From the NCBI GenBank assembly GCA_963575645.1, contig OY754465.1:33863501-33927500 (forward strand): 64,000 nucleotides of DNA, written 5' to 3'. The DNA is from Xanthostigma xanthostigma (Eukaryota; Arthropoda; Insecta; Raphidioptera; Raphidiidae). This document shows, piece by piece, positions 1 to 11,945 of this stretch (position 1 is the stretch's first letter; each line of letters opens with the position of its first letter). The notes beneath the pieces were generated by a model. The model saw nothing but the letters and a program-made list of their open reading frames with translations. It had not been told where the DNA came from and searched no databases. Position numbers and translations under genes: made by a program.

Positions 1-231
1 ATGAACAAATAATGCGTGACACGGTCTAGTTGCGCAAATGAAACAAATACGCCCGCAGCGTTGCTACCGCACGCTTCGTAATAGGACAAGTTGTAACCTG
101 TCACCCGCGAAATGTACAAATAATTAGCCGAACATTCGGCCGCCGAATATTCGGAGCTTCGGCCGAGAACATGGCCGAATATTCGGTATTCGGTATTCGG
201 CAAAATCACTATTCGTGGCATCACTAATTTT
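1..231. repeat. ATTCGG-rich palindromic repeat, probable MITE fragment
   Basis: Positions 125-215 hold several overlapping copies of GAATATTCGG and its reverse complement, able to fold on itself, and the stretch ends with a motif of the type ATTCGTGGCATCACT. This looks like one end of a small inverted-repeat transposon whose other end lies outside the window or is lost. A loosely similar TAGTGATGTAACGAATA motif occurs at about 35706. No coding potential is visible. Confidence 0.4.
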
Positions 232-660
232 TATGCATAGAGGACATCTTAAACTTCAGTTGTTTTTTTTTTTTTACGAGGTGTTCCTAAATGCCTGTGA
301 TTGGTCTTGATGCATTGTTGCTGTGCATTCAAAATAAAGTCTGGCACATTAATTAACAAAAATTGTCAGCCAGACCAGTTGTATTAGATAGAAGAGATCT
401 TAAACTTTATTTAAAAAAAAATTCAAGGAGGTGTTATGAAATGTATTTTCATAAAAAAAAATAGTTTATAACAAATGAAGTCTGGCTAGCTTATTAACAA
501 AAATTGTCAGCCAGACCAATTTTTTCAAAAATGGTACATTATTTACTACAAATTGTATAAATTTCAAGCAGGTGTTTTGGAAAGTAAAATCATGTTTTTT
601 TTTTAAATTTCAAAAATTCATAAAAAATAACAATTAACAAATTTTTACTTGTCTGGCGGG
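232..660. repeat. Diverged tandem repeat, about 145-bp period
   Basis: Three diverged units share the phrases TTGTCAGCCAGACCA (about 363 and 507), 'ATCTTAAACTT' followed by an A- or T-run, and 'GAGGTGTT' (about 280, 428 and, diverged, 568). The unit is intergenic and non-coding. Confidence 0.5.
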
Positions 661-744
661 CGTAACATGTTTCTGACATGTTTTTCAGCCATTTTCACTT
701 TATAATTTTGAGGTGTTCTTTGGGGTAACTTTTTGTGTCATGGG

Positions 745-842
745 AGCTTAAACTATTAGGAACGTTACACTTTTTCGTGCATGCGGCCAGTTTTTTATTT
801 TGACGTGATTCATCAATTTATAAGACGTTATCACGTCAAAAA
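745..842 (-). mobile_element. Fragment of the T-MITE family
   Basis: The block contains 'AACGTTACACTTTTTCGTGC', 'TCATCAATTTATAAGACG' and 'TTATCACGTCAAAAAAT', the same landmarks in the same order as the complete family member at 8592-8808. Only one half of the element is present here. The family is called T-MITE in this annotation because it ends in T-rich sequence. Confidence 0.65.
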
Positions 843-1691
843 ATTTCATCCTCGAAAAGGGGTGGCGTCCACCCCCAGGGTAAAAGCAACCCTCGGCACA
901 TTTTTGAAGTAGAGGGTAAGTAGAACCTACAGCCTAGTTGGTGATAATCGGTGCTAGAGACGAAAACGTGCATTGACTGGGCAACTGGGCTATCTGAATA
1001 GTGAATATTGTCATATTGTGTAAACGGCTGTAAGTATATCTGTCATCTATGATTCAAGCGGCTGTATTAGTGTATTATTGCGTGGCTGTAAAGTTGTAAA
1101 CTACTCATATGAGCATGTACTTTAGCATACAATATTGTTAAAATTGTATTATAGATATACTTTACATAAATTGTCATGACTCATGTTTACTCTCAAATTA
1201 TTCCAAAATATAGTGATAATAAATCTTAAATTCGATATTAAATTAATATACCGCAGACAACAACCGCTATCGTACAGTTATCTTTCTCCTTATTTATTTT
1301 TTACTTATTGAAAAAGTGCATAAGATGTGAAGTGGCTAAAATTGACGTATAACCTAAATTGCGGTTAAAAATAAATTAAAACACTAATTAATTAGCACAT
1401 TGTTATTTAAAAAGGAAGATTGGTTGACAACAGTTCAAATTTGCATTTATTTATCTTTCCTGATGAGTTGATGATTGTTGCCAAGGCCATTTAAGAAAAA
1501 AGCTTAACCAATGTAAGAATAGCTGTTTTAAATATTTAAAACATTTTTTTTATTTACTATTTACATCATAATTTGATCGTAGACTATCTAATATCGATAA
1601 ATAAATATTAAATATCTTTATATTACAAAGCAAATTTATCATGTGCTAAATCTAACCTAACTTTTTAATTATTTATAAAATAACGACTGAA
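843..1691 (+). promoter_or_regulatory. Upstream region of Ciao1
   Basis: This AT-rich stretch directly precedes the Ciao1 start codon and should hold its promoter and 5' UTR. No TATA box or initiator can be assigned with confidence. Positions 850-900 are GC-richer (GGGGTGGCGTCCACCCCC, a short palindrome). No ORF of note. Confidence 0.3.
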
Positions 1692-4018
1692 ATGGCAAAA
1701 TTAGAATTATTACAAACTTTAACGGGACATTTGGGAAGGGTTTGGAATGTCAGTTGGCATCCTAAAGGTACGGCTTTGGCATCTTGTGGAGAAGACAAAA
1801 CAATAAGAATTTGGGCAAAAGATAGCGCAAAATGGATAAATAAAACAATACTTGCCGACGGTCATCAGCGAACTATTCGTTCAGTTTCGTGGTCTCCTTG
1901 CGGTAACTATTTAGCATCGGCTAGTTTTGATGCAACAACCGCTATTTGGGATAACAAATCGGGAGAATTTGAGTGTAATGCTACACTTGAGGGTCACGAT
2001 AACGAAGTAAAATGTGTCTCATGGTCACAATCGGGACGCTTCCTTGCTACTTGTAGTCGCGATAAGTCAGTGTGGATTTGGGACATTGTCGAGGATGATG
2101 AATACGAATGCGCTGCTGTGTTAAATGCACACACGCAAGACGTCAAAAAGGTATGCATTTATTTTCGGGTACAGTTTTTCGTAGTGATAACTTCTTATGC
2201 ACATTGTGTCCCACGATGCACGGATGGCATAATTAAGGAATACATTTTAGTCTATATTAAAAATGTAAGCGAACACTACTGTAAAACTGCGAACACATTT
2301 CTCTGTTGTAACGAAAACCTTCGAGTAACATTGGTCTTATGGCAAAGTGATGGATCCGCGACATGTTTTAGTAATTTTCACTCAAATTTATCCAAGAAAA
2401 AAATATCTAATAAAAAGTTAAGACCTTAATAAAGAAATTAAAAAATTAGAAACCGTAGTGCCCGACTAGATTAAAAAATATTTAATAAAAAATATCAGCT
2501 TTTCAGGAAAATTAGCTTGCGTTTGGTCTGCAGTATTGCCGGTTCGTTTCAGAGATAATAAACGCAAGCTAATTTTCCTGAAAAACTTATCTTTTTTATT
2601 AAATATCTTTTAATCAAGTCGGGCACTACGGTTTTTTATTTTTTTAATTTCTTTATTAAGGTCTAACTTTTGGTTAGATAGTTTTTTTTTTTTCGTTTTC
2701 TTCGACAAATTTGGGTGAAAATTATTGAAACATGTCGCGGATCCGTCGCTTTGCCATAAGACCAATGTTAAATATGCTTACTTTTAAAGTCAATTATTTA
2801 TTTAAATAGTCGGTTAACCCCTCTCAAATTTTCAGAATTTGTTTAGACGTATTTAAACTTCATATAAAAAAAGAATCAAGTCTTTTTTTAGTACCGTGCT
2901 CGTACTTCCTTAAATGATTCATTCGCGAATGAACTAACTTAGATAAGTTTATATATTATAATAAAATTGGCTCTGTACGCAAAAGTATGGCGACTCTGTG
3001 CGCAGTATTATATTGTACGTTTATAAAGCCCCTCTGATTGACTAATTGAAATAAACACCAATTCAGTTGATTGTGCGCCAATGAGATCGTTGATCACACC
3101 TGTATGATATTTCAATTTTACTACTTCAAGTGATTGCAGCGTTGCGCGGAATTGCAAAGTGATGTATCGCGGTTTTGCAGTATGATCAACAATATGTTTT
3201 TAATGACAGAAGTCAAATTTTTATGTAGATAAATTTTATATTCAACGAATAAAACTGATTTAAAAAAATAATCGGTTTTATTCGTTGAATATTGGTTAAT
3301 TTCCCAGTCTAGTGAGATGCTGTTCAAGTGGTTTATGATGTAATTTTGCAAAAACCTTAACACATCACCAATTACTCTATGCTCTTTTAATGCGAAATGT
3401 TACTTTAAATAGAACTTTGAAACTTTTACAGCATTTATTAATTCTTATTATTTTTTAATCCAGGTAATTTGGCATCCACATCTAGACATCGTTGCGTCAG
3501 CAAGTTATGATAACACTGTAAAATTGTTTAAAGAAGATTTAACGGACAACGACTGGTGTTGTTTCGCAACATTATCATCACATGAATCTACAGTTTGGGG
3601 CCTGGCGTTCGATCAAAGCGGAACTCTATTAGCAACTTGTAGTGACGATCGTACAGTGAAAATATGGAAGGAATATTTACCAAACAATGCAGAAGGTATT
3701 CCGACGCCAGACAACGAACCGATATGGAAATGTGTTTGTACGATATCCGGTTATCATATGAGAACTGTTTATGATATTTCGTGGAGTCACAAAACTGGTC
3801 TTATTGCAACCGCCTGCGGGGATGATACTATTAGAATATTCAAAGAATCATTGAACTCGAATCCGAATGAACCGACTTATGAATTGATATATTCTATAAA
3901 TGGAGCGCACACACAGGACGTTAACAGTGTCGTTTGGAATCCAACTGTCGCAGGACTTCTGGCCTCGTGTAGTGATGACGGTGAAGTTAAAATGTGGATG
4001 TTTAATGAATTATTATAA
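1692..4018 (+). CDS. Ciao1: Ciao1: cytosolic iron-sulfur assembly WD40 protein
   Basis: Two exons are inferred: 1692-2150 and 3464-4018. The donor is AAAAAG|GTATGC, the acceptor TTTAATCCAG|GTAATT, and the junction is in phase 0. The joined protein is 337 aa, the usual length for CIAO1. WD40 repeats run along the whole chain: exon 1 shows '[15 protein letters not shown]', '[14 protein letters not shown]', '[14 protein letters not shown]' and 'NAHTQDVKK'; exon 2 begins '[14 protein letters not shown]' and ends with repeats around '[11 protein letters not shown]', '[11 protein letters not shown]' and '[13 protein letters not shown]'. CIAO1 is a seven-bladed propeller of the CIA targeting complex (with MMS19 and FAM96B/CIAO2B) that delivers Fe-S clusters to cytosolic and nuclear apoproteins. 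The start ATG opens the family's N-terminus ([13 protein letters not shown]). An AATAAA overlaps the stop (4017-4022). The intron carries a palindromic MITE. Identification is by recognised family sequence; the splice sites are inferred. Confidence 0.95.
2328..2768. mobile_element. Palindromic MITE, TA target site, in the Ciao1 intron
   Basis: Two long arms are reverse complements: 2328-2526 and about 2555-2768, starting ACATTGGTCTTATGGCAAAG and ending in its complement. TA dinucleotides flank both ends (2326-2327, 2769-2770), as expected for the Tc1/mariner superfamily. The arms hold matching landmarks such as GTCGCGGATCC and GTCGGGCACTACGG. The loop is only about 30 bp. No transposase. Confidence 0.8.
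2771..3463 (+). other. Remainder of the Ciao1 intron
   Basis: AT-rich and without a supported gene. A short hairpin lies at 3241-3292 (TTCAACGAATAAAACTGATT and a near complement). The - strand ORF across 3121-3363 shows no family features. Confidence 0.4.
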
Positions 4019-4333
4019 TAAAACGTTTAATCAATATATTTCTTAAAAAGTTGTATGTTTAAAGTTTTGTAAAGGCGTTTTTAGTAGGAAAATATATCAT
4101 CGTTGGGCTTTTATACACAAAACTTTCGTTTGTTTTTTTTTTTTCAAATCTTTTTGCGTCAACTGTAAACGTGCATTTTTCAAAAACTATCCTTTCGCAG
4201 ACAAATTGAGGCAACTACAGAATAACGAGAACGTACGCGGCGCGGGATCAAATTCTATGACGTGATATCACTTGAATATAAATGCTAACATATTCCGCCA
4301 TATAATGTAATGCTGTGTTGATCCGTGAGAGTA

Positions 4334-4675
4334 TGGAGGGTAGAGGTAAGGAAATTGGAGAACCATCTTATATAGGGGTAAAACTGAAAAACAGAATGAC
4401 GCTAGTGTAGAAAAAGTGTTTAATATCAACTTGGCAGTTGTAGATGAAGTAAAATGTGCTGAAAGGAAATATTTAATAGTTTTGGCAACTAGAGGAGTTA
4501 ATATATTCACTTCACAGTAAATAAAACCTCAATCACTTACGTAGTCAAACATTATTTGGTAAATATAACCTATAGAATTATCAAAGATAAATTGACACTC
4601 TTCCTACGGTACCGTCATCTTAGTTTCACGGACACTTCATACACAGAGACGGTTCTCCGTAACCTCTACCCTCCA
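4334..4675. mobile_element. MITE with GGAGGGTAGAGG inverted ends
   Basis: The left end TGGAGGGTAGAGGTAAGGA and the right end, the complement of TGGAGGGTAGAGGTTACGGA, face each other about 340 bp apart and are flanked by TA (4332-4333, 4676-4677). Related inverted pairs lie at 51451-53843 and 61477-63517. Interior motifs such as TGGCAGTT and GAAGTAAAATGTGCT recur near 51525-51600. Confidence 0.65.
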
Positions 4676-4732
4676 TATGTAAGAGCCTATAATGTTTGTA
4701 AACTTAACCCATGAATATAGTCACAAATTGAA

Positions 4733-5152
4733 CGAATTTCAAAAAAAAAATTTCGAACAAAACTTGCCTAATTTTGCTCTCTGAACCCGTATTTGTACAA
4801 AACTTTTTTTTGAAATTCGTTCAAGACGGTTCTTGAGGGAAAAATGCATGAAATTGCGAATAAAAGCGAATTGTCTGGAGGGTGGGGGATGATCCGGTTA
4901 AAAAAAATTTTCGAACAAAAGTTGCCTAATTTTGCTCTCTGAATACGAATCCGCGAAAAAAAATTGGGGTTGCGATTTGAAATTTCAAAGTCACCCTCAC
5001 CCCCACGTGGGGGGTGAGGGGTTGGAGGATGATTCAGTGACCAAACGATTGCAAACTAAAAACCAATCAACTTTTGTACCAAACTTTTTTTTCGCAAACC
5101 TCCGGAAATATCTGACCGTTTCCAAACTTTTGCCGCACCCCGTATATTGATA
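4733..5152 (+). repeat. Dispersed repeat shared with ABCF3 intron 10
   Basis: About 4915-5150 is nearly identical to 54311-54556: both read 'TTGCCTAATTTTGCT', 'GATTTGAAATTTCAAAGTCA', 'CCCCCACGTGGGGGGTGAGG', 'GTACCAAACTTTTTTTTCGC' and end near 'TTTTGCCGCACCC'. The upstream part (4733-4830) has a weak inverted repeat around TTTTTGAAATTCGTTC. The 72-residue ORF inside is a by-product, as the same ORF appears in the intronic copy. Confidence 0.75.
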
Positions 5153-5710
5153 CGTTAAGGTTAAAGTTGTTTGCCTCCCTTTTTAGAAAAAACCACACAA
5201 TTTCTCCACATAAATTAAATATCATTTTACAGACCATTGCTTGCTCTACTGACATCGACAACTAAAAAATTTATTAGGTATTGCTTTTGTTTTTGTAAAT
5301 TAATTAATTATTAAAATTACGTAAGACACAATACAGCAACGCTGAACAACGTCTGCCATCTGACGGCTGACGGCTTTAATTTTGAAACAGCGAGCAACGC
5401 TGAACAACGTCACAGCAATGCTGCATGATGCCATCTGAGGGCGTAGCTCAACGCTTTTGCTACTTACGCCTCTATATGACAATTTTAGTAAAATATTTCT
5501 TCGATCTGTCATCTGAGCTTCATATTGTAATACAACAAAAAGAAGAACGTTATAAGCAGTGTGCAAAATTAGAAACGAATTGAATACCTGCAATCATATT
5601 TAAAAAATAATTTTGTAAAGTGATAATTATTATACTTATTTAGTGCGAATAATTCGCACAGGTCACTCTAGTTATAATTAATTTAACAACTTTTTTGCAG
5701 CTATTGGACT
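5153..5710 (+). promoter_or_regulatory. Upstream region of the NIF3-like gene
   Basis: The stretch before the NIF3-like start contains a short duplicated phrase, AACGCTGAACAACGTC (about 5339 and 5397). A possible splice acceptor, TTTTTTGCAG, ends at 5700, so a non-coding first exon upstream is possible. No core promoter element can be named. Confidence 0.35.
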
Positions 5711-8700
5711 ATGCTTTTGAATCTACTGCGAAGAAGAAATTTCATTAATAATTCAATTGCAACAATTCAATTATCTCATTCGTGTAAAAATTCTCACCAA
5801 ATTCAACCAGAAATTATGGGCGATTCAACACTAGTTATAACAGGGGTGCCACTAAATACAGTTATTGAAAAATTAACTAATTTTGCGCCTCTTTCTCTCG
5901 CACAATCGTGGGATAATGTTGGTTTACTCGTTGAACCTTTTAAACCAAAAATAATTTCTCACGTTTTACTGACAAACGATTTGACGGAAGATGTAATGCA
6001 GGAAGCCGTCGATGTAAACGCGGACCTTATTATATCGTATCATCCACCAATATTTTCACCATTAAAAAGCGTTACTATGAGGTTTGTGCATTACATTAAC
6101 ATTAAAACTATGTTTATAGAGTAGCTACTGTTTGCTACAATTGTTAAGAAACACCCATTGTTACAATGCTATCAACATAGAAAAATTAGTTTATTTATTC
6201 AAACAATGTCACCGTCGGGATACGAACCCCGAATCTTTCCACTCTCTGTAACAATGGGTGTTTCTTAACAATTGTAGCAAACAGTAGCTACTCTATAAAC
6301 AATATATTATAATAATTACTAACTGTAACTAAACTTATCTAAATATTAAAACTATGATTGACGTCATGATGCTTTATTTGTGGAGCAGTCTATGTACGAA
6401 ATATATGAATGTGATTTTTATAAAAAATTGATGTAAACAATTCAATCATCATCTCACTTTATACCGCTGCACTAAAAAAATTTCATATAAATATACCTTA
6501 AAAAAAGTATTTTTTATAAACCGAACAAGTAGTACTATACTGCGCAACAAATGTCAGAAAGTCCCTTTTTAAAATGAGTGCGATAATTTTTAAATGAGTT
6601 TCAAAATCATCGCATGATATTTAAAAAGCAGGCACCCTCTCATACTTGTCACGCACAATATTTTTTATAATGATACATGTAAACGGGTAAGAATATTAAT
6701 TATAAAAAGTGGCAGCCAAAAATTGTTTTCATAAAAAAGCCGTTTTTTATACACAGGTTTTCTATTTTGTTCCACTGTTTATACAAGGCTGATACTTTTT
6801 AATCATATCGTTTTACATGTTCTCATTGTGCAAAACAATGGGAAGGTTCCTACTTGTGTAATGTTTCTGAAACCCGTTGTTGTATTTACATGCGTTATTT
6901 GTTGTAATAAAAAATTGCGATATGACTATGTATAAATTATTATTTCTTATTTAAATTAAAATTTCATTTAATATGTTAAAAAACAATAATTAAACATTTG
7001 ACATAATTTAACTACTGCAGCATATTGCGTATAATGTCTTTGACAGAGACAGAAAAAGGTCGAAACTTTCAATAATAATCAATTTTTTTAAAATTTTTCG
7101 AGAGCTAATTTGGTTTAATTTTATTTTTATGTACACTCATTTTTCATTGTGTTACAATTTTACAAATCACATTTTTAATATTTAAAAACTTAAAAACCAA
7201 ACGTGCAAAATGTTTTTTGTTTATTTAGTTGAGTGTATGAGATATCCATAAATAACATACATAACGCTTTTCTGCAATATAAAATATTGTTTTTTAGAAC
7301 ATGGAAAGAGCGTATAATTGGACAATGTTTAGAGAAAGGAATTGCGGTTTTTTCGCCTCACACAACATGGGACAGTACCAGTAACGGTATGGCCGATTGG
7401 CTCATTTCTTGTTTACCTTTGAAATCGAGTACACCGATAATACCCGGACCAGAACCGGAAACAGGTGTGGGAAGAACTGGATCTCTCACGGAACCAGTTA
7501 CTATAAAACATGCTGTCGAATGTATCAAAGCACACACCGGTCTTAGTTTCTTGAAGTTAGCCCTAGCTAAAGGAAAAACTATCGGTATGTTTTTTCATTA
7601 TACCAATTTAATTTTTTTTTACACTAGTCTACTGATACTATTATTTTTTTTAAATATGACCGTTTGTTGTAACATGGTGGAAATATTACATGGTGTGCTC
7701 ATTAGGCAGATTTCTCTCTCTAAAAATCATTCAAAGTGCAAATTAGAGTTGTGTAGATCGTGTACGAACTAGTTCGCAGCCAATCAAGAAATCAGTTTGC
7801 TAGTTCAATTATCTACCACGCAATGAAGATGGCGGACGACAGAAAATTTATAGTATAAAAAAAGCATGATAATACTCTTCCAAAAATAAACTAAGAAATT
7901 TTCTATTTCTTAATTGACATTTTTGTCCGCTACTATGAAAGTTCCACTATTTTATTCCACTTTTTCTCCTCTTTCTTCAAACATGAAGCGCCTTAACAGC
8001 AAACTAACAAACTATAAGAGCGGTCTCTTGGACTAGTTCAAGGTCAAAATTTAGATTTTAGTTTTTCACTGGAAGCTTATGGTGTTGCTGCTGTTCTACC
8101 AGTGCCATGGCTCTGTTAGACTATTACAAGCCCCCTATTCCCAGGTACTAATCTAAAAATTGATAAAAGTATCAATAGAATTTTCAATTCATTATAAAAA
8201 ATAAATTTAAAATGTTATTAAACTGGTGCTAAACCCAAGTAACCTTAGCTGTAGAAGTACTTAAAAATAAATAATTGGTCGACAATTTTATTTATTTGAA
8301 TTAATAAATAATTTAATTAACTGCTAGTATCGGAATTTTCAAATTAGTTTATGTAGATTATACACCTGAAAGGATAGTAGGCTTAAAATGATTTAAATTG
8401 TCACTTCTTTTCAAAATTAGAGGATTTATTTAGACTAATTTATCATTTACATCTAGTTTCTTTTTTAAGAAAGTTTTCTTAATTTTTCACTTTATCAGTG
8501 GCAAATATTTCATCCAATCCTTTTAAAATATTAGTTACGGAAATCTATTTATAAAAAAAGAAATATTTGAACTTAAACACACGAAAAAAATTGGTTGGCT
8601 GTAAAGTCGGTTTACGGACGATAGTTTCACGTGATAACGTATTCCGTAATACATAACCTAAATTTTAGTAGCTGTCAAACTTGGGCCGAAGCATACTGCG

Positions 8701-10564
8701 CTCTCGCTTGCACGCACAGGGTCAGGCGGAACGTTAGGAACGTTACACTTTTTCGTGCGTGCAGCTGGTGTTTCATCAATTTATAAGACGTTATCGCGTC
8801 AAAAATTATCCTGTGATTTAAATTTCTCGAACATATAAAATACAAAACCTCGAATAGTCGTGAACCAATCTTTCACCGATTTTAAGTGTCTGCTCAGAAT
8901 CGGTTCCATCTACAGCTATTGCATGTTCTAATATTCATAACGTGAACCTACTAGAAAGTCAATCAAAGATTAAAGCAAATAATGAAAAAAAATCTTTTCT
9001 GTAAATATTAGCATAAAATAATTTATTGGTTTCAAGTCATTATGATTTTATACCAATTATTTATTTTTGTAAATATTAAATGTCTTATTTGTTTAGATAT
9101 TAAATTTATATAAAATACTCGGAATGTTACTTCAAAATATTGTACTTGTATGAATATTTACTGAAGGAAATATTAAATTATTAAAAATAGACTGCTTACC
9201 TTGGGATTATCAGTAAGAAAATGTAAAAGCATCTTACTACATTTTTCCACAGAAAATCAAAAAACATTTCGATATAAAAAAAAAAATAAAAATAATAAAA
9301 AATCCTTATCTTTTGGCGTTTTTGACATCGAGAACTGCCCCAGGGCGCAGGACAGGCTGAATGGATAACTATTTGTTAAATAATTATATGTAAACAATAA
9401 ACAAATTTCTTTAACCAATAGTGACCCATTCAGCCTGCCCTGCCCCGGGGCATTTCTCGAAGCCAAAAACGCCATATGCAAAAAAAATACGATAGGAAAA
9501 CAAAAATGAACTTTTACAATGACAATCAGTGATCAATTAAAAAATGCAATATTTAGTGACCATAGCCGGCTAGAACCCAAACCACTGGATCGATTTTGCT
9601 CAAATTTTGCATGCGTGTTTAGGCAAAATCGGTCTTAGCTCAACTGTGAGCGTAATGGTCTAAAAACAGGTTGAAATTGGAAAATGTTTTTTTTTTTTGA
9701 CGTGATAACGTCTTATAAATTGATGAATCACCAATCTTATAAATTGATGAAACACCGGCTGCATGCACGAAAAAGTGTAACGTTCCGCCTGACCCTGTGC
9801 GTGCTTTTCTCGAAAACGGCCCTAACGATTTGGATGAAATTTACTGAAAAGGGATTTTGGGGGGCAAAAAATCGTTTTAGCTAGGTCTCATCTCTCGAAA
9901 AAATCGTTTTCATACAAATTTTATCGTTATAAAAATCAATTTTTTGACGTATGAAAATACTTAAATATTGTAAGTAGGTTTTGGAATTTTATATAAACAG
10001 TGAAACAATTGTTTTCAAAATATTATGACAATTAATCTTTGAGACTTAAAATAAATACGAAAGAAAGAAAGTTAAAAAAAACAATTACGTATTATTATAG
10101 GTGGTGAGTATTTTAATACATAAAATTAACCTAAATTTGAAGCGAAAGATGCAATATCATAGATTTGAATTATTATAATTATTATATGTAGAATTTAGGT
10201 TATGTATTACGGAATACGTTATCACGTAAAACTATCGTCCATAAACCGACTTTACAGACAACCAATTTTTTTTTTTAAATAATCGTATTTTCTTTTAGAA
10301 AGTTTGGTTGGTTCAGCAGCTGTATGTCCAGGTAGTGGGACGTCCGTACTGAAAGGAGTTCCGGCCGATTTATACATTACAGGTGAAATGTTACATCACG
10401 ACTTACTAGAAGCTACCCATTGTGGGACAACTGTTGTGCTTTGCAATCATAGCGATTCAGAACGTGGATTCTTAAAAGAATTAGCTTCACGCCCTGTTCT
10501 TAAATCATTAAATATTTCCATCAGCATATCGCAAAAAGATCACGATCCAATAATTACTGTATAA
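5711..10564 (+). CDS. NIF3L1: NIF3-like protein (NGG1-interacting factor 3-like 1)
   Basis: Three exons are inferred: 5711-6081, 7298-7584 and 10299-10564. Junctions are ATGAG|GTTTGT to TTTTTTAG|AACATGG, and ATCG|GTATGT to TTCTTTTAG|AAAGTT; the joined frame is open for 307 aa, close to the metazoan family. Family motifs: 'LAQSWDNVGLLVEP' (about residues 58-71), 'LTNDLTEDVMQEA', 'ADLIISYHPPIF' (metal-binding His region), 'SPHTTWDSTSNGMADWL', 'CPGSGTSVL', 'ADLYITGEMLHHD' and 'VVLCNHSDSERGFL'. These hold the conserved His/Asp/Glu residues that bind a two-metal centre in NIF3/DUF34 proteins; the substrate is not settled. The first 35 residues are basic and Ser/Asn-rich ('LLNLLRRRNFINN'), suggesting a mitochondrial presequence; a second ATG at 5816 would give a form without it. 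AATAAA lies at 10616-10621. Introns hold several MITEs. Confidence 0.93.
6111..6301. mobile_element. Palindromic MITE with an internal tRNA-like B box
   Basis: The arms TGTTTATAGAGTAGCTACTG... (from 6111) and its complement (to 6301) pair over about 55 bp. The loop includes GTCGGGATACGAACCCCGA, which on the - strand reads GGTTCGTATCC, matching the pol III B box (GGTTCGANTCC) with one base variant. It lies about 30 bp inside NIF3-like intron 1. Confidence 0.7.
6302..7297 (+). other. Remainder of NIF3-like intron 1
   Basis: AT-rich intronic sequence with no supported gene or clear repeat. The open frame from 7233 into exon 2 has intronic codons before the acceptor at 7297 and should not be taken as coding. 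Confidence 0.4.
7585..8591 (+). other. NIF3-like intron 2, first part
   Basis: Starts at the GTATGT donor. The open frame to 7772 is read-through of the donor into the intron. No further feature recognised up to the T-MITE at 8592. Confidence 0.4.
8592..8808 (-). mobile_element. Complete T-MITE, NIF3-like intron 2
   Basis: Reads from TTGGTTGGCTGTAAAGTCGG through GTGATAACGTATTCCG, AACGTTACACTTTTTCG and GACGTTATCGCGTCAAAAAT. It is the complement of the copy at 15197-15382 and has subterminal inverted GTGATAACG/CGTTATCAC motifs but unlike ends. Further family members: 745-842, 9692-10265, 22174-22827. Confidence 0.75.
9315..9473. mobile_element. Palindromic MITE with GC-rich arms
   Basis: The arms GGCGTTTTTGACATCGAGAA...CAGGCTGAATGG (left) and the complement ending AAAAACGCC (right) pair over about 50 bp around an AT-rich 55-bp loop. 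It lies in NIF3-like intron 2. The - strand ORF covering it is not supported. Confidence 0.7.
9692..10265 (+). mobile_element. Long T-MITE copy, NIF3-like intron 2
   Basis: Begins 'TTTTTTTTGACGTGATAACG' and ends 'GACTTTACAGACAACCAATT'. Between the family ends lies about 350 bp of extra sequence (from about 9800). A partial duplication, ATCTTATAAATTGATGAA, sits near the left end, also seen in the copy at 22174. It lies opposite in orientation to the copy at 8592-8808, so the two could pair. Confidence 0.7.
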
Positions 10565-11028
10565 ATTGTAATATAAACTGAATGTCATTTTAAATATCTA
10601 CTAAAATGCATCTAAAATAAACAATTTTCGTATACTTAAGATCCTTTTGTTTCATTATGCACTATATATTGAAATTTTACTTACTACTGAGTATTTCAGT
10701 GAACCATCCTACGCGAGGCGTTTCATGTTACACACGTCATTGAAAAATCAAAGAAAAAGTATTATACGTGTACCTAATTGTGTTAGTATCAATCAATGAA
10801 TACTGTATTTTAAGAAAAAAATCTTTTTTACAGGATATTACAAATATGGTATACACAAATTTCGGTTGCGTTACTTCTCGCACAATTATAAATAAAACAT
10901 GTTATACAAACAAACAAAACAAAAAGAAAAAATATATATAATATATAGATAAGATAAAGAGAAAATTACAATGACAGTATAATATGTATTTTAATTAATA
11001 ATTAATAATAATTATTTAAATGCTATCC
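10565..11028. other. Intergenic, 3' of the NIF3-like gene
   Basis: Contains the poly(A) signal AATAAA at 10616-10621 and otherwise AT-rich sequence with no recognised gene. Confidence 0.4.
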
Positions 11029-11945
11029 TTAGTAAGTGTCAGCCCGATGTTGAAACACCGCAGAAACGAAACTGTAAAATTTTTTAAGTACATATTTATT
11101 GTCCGAATTCAGCAATAGCAAGATATTTTCCCAATCATTTGTTTCTTTTATTAAATCTTTTAGGATGCGTACCCTTATTGGACTGTATAGAGGACACTCC
11201 ATTAGTATATGGATCAAATTTTCGTTTTTTCCCATGTCACAGAATACACAAACCTGTGTCTGATTTACTTTATGAACTGCATTGTTAATTATAATTCTGA
11301 TTTCATGTGCTCCTACTGTGCGGCACTGTGCTAACACTCTGGTAACATCTGAGGGGAATTGGAGTTTTAGGTATGATTGGGGACCATTAATGATTTCTAT
11401 ATATTTATAAAACTGACAGAAACCTGAAAGATTTACCCTATTTAGGTCTTGCTGCCGTAGGAAATTTTCATAAGTTTCAATTATATAATCGAATTCATCG
11501 GATATAGCGACAGGGTTGTATAAAATTCGCTCTAAGCCCAAGACAGATAGAAAATCTTCAATTTGAGTAAATAAATTATATTTTTGTATATTATTTAGTT
11601 CTTTTGTGTACAATTTTTTTAGTCTTTCAAAGCAAATTTTTGGAAGACGATTTACATCCATATTACCAATTTTTTGTAGCCACCGTAAAAGAAGTTTAAG
11701 TACCTGTAGAGATAACTTAAATGTCCCAGTCTCCAGTCGGATCACATAATTTGGGGTGTTAAATGATAATCATAATAGCCTTTTAAAAAATGACACTTGC
11801 GCTTTTTCAACCCGGTCTAAATATCTCCAGCTCCAAATTTGAGCATTGTACAATAGGGTATTTAAAATAATTGTATCATAGAGTTGTATTCTACAATCCC
11901 ACGAGTTTGTTTTAGAATTTGTTAGCATAGACATAATATTGTGTT
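11029..11945 (-). pseudogene. Non-LTR retrotransposon reverse transcriptase, C-terminal relic
   Basis: The frame from 11745 to 11029 encodes 238 residues ending in the zinc-knuckle-like motif 'VCVFCDMGKNENLIHILMEC' (CxxC-H-C) found after the RT domain in jockey/I-type elements. Upstream to about 11945 the same strand still reads 'LYDTIILNTLLYNAQIWSW' and 'VEKAQVSFFKRLL' but is interrupted by a stop. The catalytic RT core and endonuclease are absent: a 5'-truncated dead copy. It is not the same subfamily as the relic at 61988-63309. Confidence 0.8.

Noticed and set aside
4932-5150. 72-residue ORF
   Set aside because: The same ORF occurs in the intronic repeat copy at 54337; it belongs to a dispersed non-coding repeat.
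7233-7297. Upstream extension of NIF3-like exon 2
   Set aside because: The open frame crosses a good splice acceptor (TTTTTTAG at 7290-7297); joining at 7298 gives the conserved protein, whereas the upstream residues match nothing.
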